NCBI GenBank assembly: GCA_949775045.1
Contig: OX459095.1
Location: 24,801,278 to 24,865,277 of the forward strand
Direction: 5' to 3'
Source: Metridium senile
Lineage: Eukaryota; Cnidaria; Anthozoa; Actiniaria; Metridiidae
Length of the DNA stretch: 64,000 nt
Shown here: positions 56,320 to 64,000 of the stretch, in pieces
Numbering within the stretch: the first letter of the stretch is position 1
Layout: each line of letters starts with the position of its first letter
Translations under genes and position numbers: made by a program
The notes under the pieces: generated by a model
Told to the model about the DNA's origin: nothing
What the model saw: only the letters and a program-made list of their open reading frames with translations
Database searches by the model: none

Positions 56320-57800
56320 TGCACTCGAAATTATACTCAATATTTGTGCCCGTTCCGATGGACCAAAAACTGAACGAGTTTCGACGGAATAACATTCCAC
56401 TATATTTACCGGCAATTTATACACATATTGGCACCTGACAATATACTCAGTGTTCGTGCCCGGTCCAAAGGACCAAAACGAAATGGGTTTTGACAGAATA
56501 ACATTCAATTATACACCGCCAGCTTACACACAGGTTTATCGATACCTGACATTATATTCAGTGTTCGTGCCTGGTCCGAAGGACCAAAACTAATGGGTTT
56601 TGACAGGATAACATTCAATTATACACCGCCAGCTTTATTAATCCACACAAGTTTATCGGCACCTGACATATATTCAGTGTTCGTGCCCGGTCCGAAGGAC
56701 CAAAAACTAAATGAATTTCGACGGACTAATAACATTCAACTATACACATGATAAACGGAATTCAGCCACCGCCCACTACAAACTTATCGACACCTGAAAT
56801 CCCTATTCAGTATTCGTGCCCGGTCCGAAGGACCAATTAAACTAAATGCATTTCGACTGAATTATTCAGCCCCCACCAAATACAAACTTATCGACACCTG
56901 AAATCCCTGTTCAGTATTCGTGCCCGGTCCGAAGGACCAATTAAACTAAATACATTTCGACTGAATTATTAAGCCCCCCACCAAATACAAATTTATCGAC
57001 ACCTGAATCACATATTCAGTATTCGTGCCCGGTCCGAAGGACCCACTAAACTAAATGAATTTCGACTGGGTTATTCAGCCACCGCCAAATACAAACTTAA
57101 TTTATCGACACCTGAATCACATATTCAGTATTCGTGCCCGGTCCGAAGGACCCAATAAACTAGATGAATTTTGACTGAATAAATAGAATTCAGCCACCGC
57201 CAAACACAACTTATCGGCACCTGAACTCCTATTCAGTATTCGTGCCCGGTCCGAAGGACCCACTAAACTAAATGAATTTCGACTGGGTTATCAGCCACCG
57301 CCAAATACAAACTTATCGACACCTGAACCACATATTCAGTATTCGTGCCCGGTCCGAAGGACCACTAAACTAGATGAATTTTGACTGAATAAATAGAATT
57401 CAGCCCCCGCCAAACACAAACTTATCGGCACCTGAACTCCTATTCAGTATTCGTGCCCGGTCCGAAGGACCAACTAAACTAAATGAATTTCGACTGGGTT
57501 ATCAGCCACCGCCAAATACAAACTTATCGACACCTGAACCACATATTCAGTATTCGTGCCCGGTCCGAAGGACCACTAAACTAGATGAATTTTGACTGAA
57601 TAAATAGAATTCAGCCCCCGCCAAACACAAACTTATCGGCACCTGAACTCCTATTCAGTATTCGTGCCCGGTCCGAAGGACCCACTAAACAAAATGAATT
57701 TCGACTGGGTTATTCAGCCACCGCCAAATACAAACTTATCGACACCTGAATCACATATTCAGTATTCGTGCCCGGTCCGAAGGACCCAGTAAACTAGATG
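56320..57800. repeat. Satellite-like array, about 14 units of 102-130 bp
   Basis: The core TATTCAGTATTCGTGCCCGG followed by TCCGAAGGACC recurs about 14 times (for example near 56342, 56457, 56684, 56923, 57136, 57351, 57559 and 57770). Spacers contain AATTTCGACTG, CAGCCACCGCCAAA and TTATCGACACCTGAA. Left units are more diverged and right units alternate between two subtypes, as expected from unequal exchange of dimers. Confidence 0.92.
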
Positions 57801-58509
57801 AATTTTCGTTGAACTATAGGCTCAACCAGGCCAAAACAAATATATACAGTGGTGACACAGACTCAACCACCTGAAACTTTGCAAGAAAAGAGCTGAACTA
57901 GGGTAACAGTACGTTCACGTTGAGGCGCTTTGTTGCTCGAAGTCTTCCAACTTGAGGTAGTCCTTTTGGTGTGCTTACGAAGACACGTGTTCACCAACAC
58001 GTCGCAGTCGATACACGAGTAGAAAGCCGAACACTTTTGCTTTAAACAGAAGACGCTGCCACTAGTAAGATGCGTTCGTCTCAGGGAGCTTCGTTGTTCG
58101 GTTAGCTGTCCAACGTGGTTGAAATCTACCAACAGGGTCGATGTTGTTCGTTTCGGCAGTTTGAGCAAATGACAATGAATTAATTGCATGCCCCTTGTTA
58201 TATAGTCTTGCATATCATTAAATCATCTCCCGTGGGAATATATGGCCATTTTGGATAGCTTAAAGCGCGGATACAGCAATTCAGGAGATCTCGTTTCGAA
58301 TCCTGGCATTGGTCCTCAAAGACTTTTTTTCGACAAAAATCGCTATCAAGTAAATTATTTCTAAGTCAACTGATGTTTACTAGTAGAGACGAGGGGATGC
58401 AAGTAACTATAAAGCACAATTTAAGTTCATGATTTTATTTTTCATGATACTTTATTATTTTAGTTTGAAATATTCAAATGTACAGGGGTATAGTTTTTGT
58501 GCTCTGCTA

Positions 58510-58676
58510 AACATGTGTGCGATATACCAGCAAAAATCCACGATCGACTTTTGGTGACATTTCTTGCGGACGACAATGATCTTTTACGAGTTTTTCAGCG
58601 CTGTTATGTGCTCAGAGGTTTTCAATTGAACACTCGTCACTGGCCACCGTAGTTCAGATCTTTACCGAAGGAGATT
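58510..58676. other. Inverted third copy of the unit's left end, part 1
   Basis: Reverse complement of sequence shared by units 1 and 2 (about 36670-36870 and 45175-45490), including TCGACTTTTGGTGACATTTC and TGTTATGTGCTCAGAGG. The retrotransposon interrupts it at 58677, and it resumes at 63234. Confidence 0.75.
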
Positions 58677-58847
58677 TGTAATAAGACGGTAAACTCGTTT
58701 GTTTGTTGGTTTCTTTTACTTTAACTTAGGCTTCGAAGTACATGTGCCAACGATTGAACTACAAAACAACATGGCCGCCATCTGCGGGGGTCACCCTGTA
58801 CAAAAGGGCTACTAAGGGGGGTGGGACAATAAGCACGTATTACAACA
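58677..58847 (-). repeat. 3' LTR of the Gypsy element
   Basis: 171 bp from TGTAATAAGACGG to TATTACAACA; I see no difference from 63063-63233. It is preceded by target duplication GATT (58673-58676). On the element's strand a polypurine tract (AAGGGGGGAGA, 58848-58858) lies directly inside it. Confidence 0.93.
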
Positions 58848-58899
58848 TCTCCCCCCTTAACTAACAAGTTACAATTATCAACAAAATAATGTCACTTAT

Positions 58900-61800
58900 T
58901 CAACAAGAGTCAATAAGTCTTTCAGGTTTCCTGACAACTCTTCCTGATTTGGTGGTGACAACTGAACCACTGGGTTGAAGGTCAGGTTGTTTCATCTGCT
59001 CGTCTGAAACCAAGGAGGGTTGCGGCTTCATCGGTAGACTTGAACTCATAGGCATAGAACTCATGGGAACTGTTGACAGTTTTGGTAGATCCATTGGTAG
59101 ATCTAGTGGCGTAGATATGATTTGACGTCTATTTCTGCGAAATACGCTGCCTCTCTCGTCTTTCACCAGATACGATCTTGGAAGCACTTCAGCTTTTCTC
59201 CATTGCTTTTCTCTCCCTGGTCGAATCCTGACTTTGGCACCTGGTTCTAGGGGTGGCAAGTCTTTGCTGTTCTGGTTGTAATAAGCTGTAGCTTTGTCTT
59301 GACGTGTTCTGAGTGTTTTAACGACTGTGTCAGGGTTCACTGGTTGAGGAAGCAACAGTCTCTTGTGAGTTGGTAGCATAGTGCGTGTTCTTCGGCTCAT
59401 TAACAGCTGGACCGGCGATAGACCAATGTCTTCGAACGGCGTATTACGGTATTTGAGAAGGCCCTCAAATGGATCCTTGCCATCAGCGTCAGCTTTCTTA
59501 AGGATTCGTTTCGCTGTCTGTACCGCTTTCTCAGCTGCCCCATTGGACTGGGGATATTCCGGAGAACTGGTAGTATGCTTAAAACCCCATTCTTTTGCAA
59601 ACACTTTAAATTGATGCGTACTGTCAAATAGGTTCCTAGTATTACTGTATTGCGAACCATTGTCGCTGATAACTTCTTGAGGTATCCCATAACGAGCAAA
59701 AATCTTCTTCAGGTTGTTGATAAGACATGTCGCAGTGCTTTGACGTAGCAGTTCTATTTCAAAGTATTTGGAGTAAAAATCAGTCACTACCACGTAGGTG
59801 TGTCCACCGTAATCAAAGAGATCCGTACCAACAATTTGCCATGGGAGGCCAGGAATATCATGTGGTTTAAGTGTTTCCTTTTGCTGTTGATTCCTAAAAG
59901 CATTGCAGATTCCACATGATCGTACTCTATCTTTGACCTGTGAACTCATACCCGGCCAGAAAACATAGTCCCTAGCGTAGGATAAACTCTTTGACTCGCC
60001 CATGTGGGCACCATGAATCTCATCGAGCACTTCACCTCTCATAGCTCGTGGTACAACAATTCGATCAGACTTGAACAGCAATCCGTCTTCGACGCTGAGC
60101 TCCTCTTTGTAACTAAAATATTCTCTAGCTAATTCATCAACCACTTCTTTGTCCAAGGGCCATCCATTAACAACATAATCCATTACTACTTGGGTGGTTT
60201 CATCACAATTGGTGTAGGATTTAAACTTAGACAGGGAATCATTGTCCAGTCCTAAGTTGTCTATTAAGTTCACTTGTATCTCCTCCTCGTCAGTGCTGGT
60301 CGGTTCAGCTATGTCTACAGGTGCTCTACTTAAGCAGTCAGAAAGGACTTGTTGCTTACCGGGAACATACCGGACATTCAGATCATACTTAGTAAGCTTG
60401 AGGAGCATCCGTTGTAGTCTTGGAGGGGCTTCGTTAAGCGGTTTCTTGAAAATTGCCTCCAGAGGTTTATGATCCGTTTCTACAATAACTTTCCGACCAT
60501 AAAGGTAAGTGTGGAACTTCTGTACTCCCCAGGCAATAGCGAGTAATTCTCTTTCAATGTTTGCATAATGTTTCTCTGAGTTAGTGAGTGTCCTTGATCC
60601 GTATGCTATGGGTTTTCCTTCTTGCATTACTACTGCCCCTAGGCCAGTGCTGCTGGCATCGGCATTTAAAACAGTCTGTTTATTAGTGTCAAAATAAGAG
60701 AGAACAGGTGAGCTGCTGATAACACGTTTGAGCTGTGCAAAAGCATTTTGTTGGGGTGTATCCCACACAAAAACGGTGTCTTTCTGCAGCAGCTGCGAGA
60801 TGGGTCCCTGAATCTCTGCTTTGTTCTGGATGAACTTATCAAGGTAGTTCACAGTTCCTAAAATTCGCTGTACTCCTTCTTTATCGGTTGGTGGTGGCAT
60901 GTCTATAATGGCCTTGATCTTCTCAGGATCTGGTTGTAGGCCTTGTGAAGTAAGCCTATGGCCAACATACCTAACTTCATCTACTCTAAGTTTCACTTTG
61001 CTTGGGTTAAACTTTAATCCGACTTCTTTACTTCGTTCCAACACCTGTGACAGCTTTTCATTCATTTCCTTCTCGTCTTTGGCATGTATTAGAAAGTCAT
61101 CCACTATGATCTCTACGGGTACTCCTTCGAAGAGCCTTTCCATCTCCCTCTGATAGATCTCTGGTGCTGGGGCAATACCGAACGGGAGCCTGCAGAATCG
61201 ATACCTTCCCCACGGTGTGTTAAATGTAAGTAATTTTGAGCTTGCTTCATCGACGGGTAGCTGCCAAAATCCACTACATGCATCTAGCGTTGAAAATGTA
61301 ACAGTATTAGTAAGTTTATTGGCAACTTCTTCAATGGTAACCATAGGGTGGTGTACACGTTTCAGTGCAGTGTTAAGATCTCTGGGATCAATGCATATTC
61401 TAACTTCATCTTTGGTGGGCTGGCCTTTCCCTTTTCCTTGTCTTTTGTCTACTACTAACATTGAGCTCACCCATGGGGTATGCTCCTGTTCTTTAACAAT
61501 GATCCCATCCTGTTCCATCTCTAACAGCTTTTCTTGAACTGGCTCAAGCAGTGAAATAGGCAACTTCCTTGGTGGGTGGATAACTGGGGATACTGACTCA
61601 TCAATTTCCAAACTAATTTCATGTGGTAGTCTACCAGGTTTACTACTGAAACAATCTTGAAAGTTTGTTAGTACTGGGTCTGTTGTGATAGGGTCTGGAA
61701 GAATATCCTGGTTTTGCTGTGGTTTGGATACTGTCGGTGTAGATTGAATCAAATCTAAGTTCATAAACTTTAACACTTCTAGGTCAAGGCAAGCATTACA

Positions 61801-62979
61801 GCTCAACAAAGGTGAGAAATCACCCTGCACAACTAAATATAACAGATCAATCTTACGACACTTGTATTGGGTAGAGAGCCGTACACATCCAACTGGGTGA
61901 ATGGGCTTAGTAGCTAACCAAGCCTTTAATGGCTGATTGATTTTCTGTAGTGGCTTACGAGTAATTTGCTGGTATAGACTTAGTGGAATTACATTTGCTT
62001 CAGCTCCAGTGTCTGCTTTAACCTTGACATTAGAGTTGTTTATAGTAATGTTAATCATACTTTTGTTTCTAGAAACTGAGGTATCAACAGACCCAAGTTC
62101 AACGGAGGCAAAGTAAGCATGGGTTAGGTGATCATCTGAATCACCTTCAATGATAATGCTCTCTTCAACTGGGTGTATATTGCTCTTGATTGTTGATGAT
62201 TTACACACTCTGGCATAGTGACCTCGTTTTTTACACTTTCTACACTCCTGTTTGTAGGCAGGGCATTTACTTGGGTGTGAGAATGGATGCTTGAGACCAC
62301 AAAATTTACATAAAGGGTCATTGGGTCTTGATGATGGTAATTTGGAACTCTTAACATCATGAATGTTGGATGCTGACTGCTCAACACTACTAGAAGGCAA
62401 GCTAAATTTCATCTTTTGACTCTCTGAAGCTTCATATGTGCGACAATAGTCATGTGCAGACTGTAGAGTTAGGTCAGGTTTTTTTAGTAATTCACCCCTC
62501 AAGTGATCAGACAAAACTCCTCCGACAATCCTATCTCTAATCAGCGAGTCTTTAAGAGTTCCAAATTCACATGTAAGGGCAAGTCTTTTCAAGTCACTGA
62601 CGAAATTATCAATCCTCTCTCCCTCTTTCTGACTACGTTGATTAAACACTAAACGCTCATAAATAACGTTTTTTGCCCCCTGGCAAAGTTCTGAAAATTT
62701 CTTACAGACGTCAGCAAAGCTTTCCAAACTTTCGCCTTCCTCGTATGTAAAATGACTGTACTCTTCTATTGCATCACTCCCAGCGCAATTTAGCAACAAA
62801 TTTACCTTAATTTTGTCAGATTTCTTTTCCTTCTCTGTGGCTACAAGGTATATCTCAAACCTCATTATAAACTTTCTCCAATTTTCGGCAGCTTGAGCGT
62901 CAATAATCAATGGTCCTGGCTTGTTGAACGACTCCTTTTCCGCCATTTTGAATGATCGATAGTAGTAATATCTTTCCAC
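58900..62979 (-). CDS. Gag-Pol polyprotein of the Gypsy element (1359 aa)
   Basis: One uninterrupted frame without the usual gag/pol shift. Gag fills about residues 1-260 and ends with a CX2CX4HX4C zinc knuckle (246-259) preceded by a second Cys/His cluster (224-239). An aspartic protease carries DTGA at 323-326. Reverse transcriptase (about 480-670) shows FSTLDACSGFWQLPV, LPFGIAPAPEIYQ and catalytic IVDD at 625-628, where most relatives have YVDD or YLDD. RNase H (about 765-885) has NADAS and TDHKPL. Integrase (about 985-1200) has an HHCC finger (H989, H992, C1022, C1025) and catalytic D1053, D1106 and E1150. No chromodomain or envelope follows. The layout and TGGTGTCAGAA primer site resemble Mag-like (K02A2.6-type) Gypsy elements; the clade is inference. 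A second ATG 11 codons downstream (MAEKESF) may be the true start. Confidence 0.95.
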   Translation of the reverse strand: MERYYYYRSFKMAEKESFNKPGPLIIDAQAAENWRKFIMRFEIYLVATEKEKKSDKIKVNLLLNCAGSDAIEEYSHFTYEEGESLESFADVCKKFSELCQGAKNVIYERLVFNQRSQKEGERIDNFVSDLKRLALTCEFGTLKDSLIRDRIVGGVLSDHLRGELLKKPDLTLQSAHDYCRTYEASESQKMKFSLPSSSVEQSASNIHDVKSSKLPSSRPNDPLCKFCGLKHPFSHPSKCPAYKQECRKCKKRGHYARVCKSSTIKSNIHPVEESIIIEGDSDDHLTHAYFASVELGSVDTSVSRNKSMINITINNSNVKVKADTGAEANVIPLSLYQQITRKPLQKINQPLKAWLATKPIHPVGCVRLSTQYKCRKIDLLYLVVQGDFSPLLSCNACLDLEVLKFMNLDLIQSTPTVSKPQQNQDILPDPITTDPVLTNFQDCFSSKPGRLPHEISLEIDESVSPVIHPPRKLPISLLEPVQEKLLEMEQDGIIVKEQEHTPWVSSMLVVDKRQGKGKGQPTKDEVRICIDPRDLNTALKRVHHPMVTIEEVANKLTNTVTFSTLDACSGFWQLPVDEASSKLLTFNTPWGRYRFCRLPFGIAPAPEIYQREMERLFEGVPVEIIVDDFLIHAKDEKEMNEKLSQVLERSKEVGLKFNPSKVKLRVDEVRYVGHRLTSQGLQPDPEKIKAIIDMPPPTDKEGVQRILGTVNYLDKFIQNKAEIQGPISQLLQKDTVFVWDTPQQNAFAQLKRVISSSPVLSYFDTNKQTVLNADASSTGLGAVVMQEGKPIAYGSRTLTNSEKHYANIERELLAIAWGVQKFHTYLYGRKVIVETDHKPLEAIFKKPLNEAPPRLQRMLLKLTKYDLNVRYVPGKQQVLSDCLSRAPVDIAEPTSTDEEEIQVNLIDNLGLDNDSLSKFKSYTNCDETTQVVMDYVVNGWPLDKEVVDELAREYFSYKEELSVEDGLLFKSDRIVVPRAMRGEVLDEIHGAHMGESKSLSYARDYVFWPGMSSQVKDRVRSCGICNAFRNQQQKETLKPHDIPGLPWQIVGTDLFDYGGHTYVVVTDFYSKYFEIELLRQSTATCLINNLKKIFARYGIPQEVISDNGSQYSNTRNLFDSTHQFKVFAKEWGFKHTTSSPEYPQSNGAAEKAVQTAKRILKKADADGKDPFEGLLKYRNTPFEDIGLSPVQLLMSRRTRTMLPTHKRLLLPQPVNPDTVVKTLRTRQDKATAYYNQNSKDLPPLEPGAKVRIRPGREKQWRKAEVLPRSYLVKDERGSVFRRNRRQIISTPLDLPMDLPKLSTVPMSSMPMSSSLPMKPQPSLVSDEQMKQPDLQPSGSVVTTKSGRVVRKPERLIDSC

Positions 62980-63062
62980 TCGTATAACTTTGTGTTACTC
63001 CGTTTCAATGACTTCTGATTCTCCAACTGCAAAGTTTGGGTCCTTTTCAAGTTCTGACACCA

Positions 63063-63233
63063 TGTAATAAGACGGTAAACTCGTTTGTTTGTTGGTTTCT
63101 TTTACTTTAACTTAGGCTTCGAAGTACATGTGCCAACGATTGAACTACAAAACAACATGGCCGCCATCTGCGGGGGTCACCCTGTACAAAAGGGCTACTA
63201 AGGGGGGTGGGACAATAAGCACGTATTACAACA
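63063..63233 (-). repeat. 5' LTR of the Gypsy element
   Basis: 171 bp, apparently identical to 58677-58847. The element's promoter should lie here. Followed outside by target duplication GATT (63234-63237). Confidence 0.93.
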
Positions 63234-63480
63234 GATTGACTTTATCTGGATGCTCATGGAAGTAGAATCATCCCTGATACAGAGACATTGTCCTTATACT
63301 ATGTCGCAGTCTGATTTTCTGAGTTAGTGAATACCTATATTAATAAAAACGTACAATTTCGACAAGCTATTGAATATAATGCTTACATATTCGCTTACTG
63401 AATAGCCAAGATTGGGCTGCCTTTGGAATATTATGTAAACAGCTCGCAGCAATTTACTTTTGATAGAAACGACTAGTTAT
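63234..63480. other. Inverted third copy of the unit's left end, part 2
   Basis: Continues from 58676 after the retrotransposon. It is the reverse complement of about 44935-45180 (GACTTTATCTGGATGCTCAT through CGCTTACTGAATAGCCAAGA to AACGACTAGTTATACAATAG). Confidence 0.75.
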
Positions 63481-63514
63481 ACAATAGCAGAGGGTACACT
63501 TTGATTAAATTCAT

Positions 63515-63681
63515 AAATTATTATCTGGTCCACAGGAACTACCAATGGAATGTCTGTCCATCTGGTTTCTTTCTCCAAGGCCTTTACAGAAGTGGTGGCA
63601 CTGGCTGGCTGTACATACATTTGAGAATGCACAGGTTTCGTTTTCAACTGAAAAGAATCTCTGCCAAGCAGGGTAACCACA
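63515..63681 (+). pseudogene. Truncated, inverted fragment of the aerolysin-like gene
   Basis: An intron end with acceptor (TCTGGTCCACAG, ending 63534) and about 90 bp of the third coding exon (second cysteine-rich module) are present, then the sequence breaks off after the codons for GWLY. It is joined directly to sequence from the fourth coding intron (TTTTCAACTGAAAAGAATCT near 63650, complement of 47403-47425). The rest of the exon, a whole intron and the fourth coding exon are missing, so it cannot encode the protein. It runs opposite to the two intact genes. Confidence 0.85.
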
Positions 63682-63687
63682 ACCTTT

Positions 63688-63712
63688 ACTGGGGGGGGGG
63701 GGGGGGGGGGGA
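63688..63712. repeat. Poly-G tract
   Basis: More than 20 consecutive G residues, followed by a C-rich CAGTCCCCCCTCCCCTCC stretch; assembly length is uncertain here. Confidence 0.85.
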
Positions 63713-63744
63713 GTCACCCAGTCCCCCCTCCCCTCCGTCCGCCC

Positions 63745-63960
63745 ATGATAAGAATAAAACTAAATTATTTGCACTATTTTGTATAACTTGGTGGATATCA
63801 TTTGAGCAAAACGGTGAGCTGTATCCTTCATTGTGATGTATATTGTGTGGTTCGATCATGCCTGATCGAGGAAAGTTTTAGTTTTAGTCAAGAACTAAAT
63901 AGGTAATTAACTAAATACTACATGCATGAACTAGAAATAAATGAAACTATTTTACTTCAA
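63745..63960. repeat. Dispersed repeat shared with 30785-30990
   Basis: AATAAAACTAAATT, TATAACTTGGTGGATATCAT and GTATCCTTCATTGT occur in the same order and orientation at both sites, with moderate divergence. Ends and class unknown. Confidence 0.65.
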
Positions 63961-64000
63961 ATTGTTAGCAAATGTTGATATATGGCATGCATTCTCTGGC

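Larger units (their letters stand above)
54320..58258. mobile_element. Long element, family E (3.9 kb), composite
   Basis: It shares its first 85 bp with 53914-53998 and its last 118 bp with 54202-54319. The interior holds a CCATACCTTAATA tandem array (54490-54560), an inverted-repeat insertion (about 54669-54838), a broken LINE fragment (55103-55800) and a satellite array (56320-57800). Together with 53914-54319 it interrupts unit 2 at a site that is intact in unit 1 (CATAATAGCTTAAAG near 44187), with TAG at each junction. No transposase was recognised. Confidence 0.7.
45019..58511. repeat. Tandem duplication unit 2 (about 7.9 kb core plus insertions)
   Basis: Second copy of unit 1, in the same orientation. 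Its extra length comes from insertions absent in unit 1: about 51621-52268, about 52617-53023 and 53914-58258, plus a different segment at about 50584-51393 just upstream of the gene's start codon. Confidence 0.85.
58677..63233 (-). mobile_element. Full-length Ty3/Gypsy LTR retrotransposon
   Basis: A 4557-bp element on the minus strand: 5' LTR 63063-63233, primer-binding site directly inside it (TGGTGTCAGAA on the element's strand, complementary to the 3' end of a tRNA-Leu such as ...TTCTGACACCA), one Gag-Pol frame, polypurine tract, 3' LTR 58677-58847. The target GATT is duplicated at 58673-58676 and 63234-63237, and the undisturbed site GGAGATTGAC (as its complement) survives in units 1 and 2. 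Apparently identical LTRs and an intact frame indicate a very recent insertion. Confidence 0.93.

Noticed and set aside
57863..58213. 116-codon minus-strand frame, considered as a first exon or transposon gene
   Set aside because: No recognisable domain or splice partner; its end overlaps the shared terminal sequence of the family E elements.
62124..62387. 87-codon frame overlapping the Gag zinc-knuckle region
   Set aside because: Out-of-frame shadow of the intact Gag-Pol frame.

Overview
This is eukaryotic, animal DNA: AT-rich, with spliced genes, long introns full of microsatellites and fold-back elements, one intact Ty3/Gypsy retrotransposon and TTAGGG-type telomeric repeats. The gene content (a Tbx1/10 T-box gene, TBCCD1, an intronless BTB-BACK-PHR gene, and secreted aerolysin-like genes with a cysteine-rich head) fits an early-branching metazoan. 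I favour an anthozoan cnidarian (sea anemone or coral), but this is inferred from gene and repeat style, not from a species-diagnostic sequence.

Layout. 1-5758: no gene found, only small inverted repeats. 5759-12850 (+): five 3' exons of a Tbx1/10 gene; its first T-box exon(s) are not in the window. 12851-15448: intergenic fold-back elements. 15449-29819 (+): a complete 19-exon TBCCD1 gene, reconstructed exon by exon (582 aa). 29820-32762: intergenic repeats. 32763-34115 (-): single-exon BTB-BACK-PHR gene. 34116-36513: nested inverted-repeat elements.

36514-58511 holds two copies of a tandem duplication. Each carries an intact six-coding-exon gene on the minus strand for a predicted secreted 565-aa protein: signal peptide, three cysteine-rich modules, then an aerolysin/ETX-MTX2-like body. 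The copies are nearly identical in their exons. They differ by transposon insertions whose empty sites are preserved in the sister copy, by an interstitial telomeric tract, by an element flipped within an intron, and by replacement of the sequence just upstream of the start codon. A third, truncated and inverted piece of the same unit lies at about 58510-63680. It is split by a full-length Gypsy element (58677-63233) with two 171-bp LTRs that look identical, a 4-bp target duplication and an uninterrupted 1359-aa Gag-Pol frame.

The three left-hand genes are unrelated housekeeping or developmental genes with no visible functional link. The right half is a young, still rearranging effector-gene cluster. 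All gene models come from reading splice sites and conserved protein families by eye; no alignment or transcript evidence was available.
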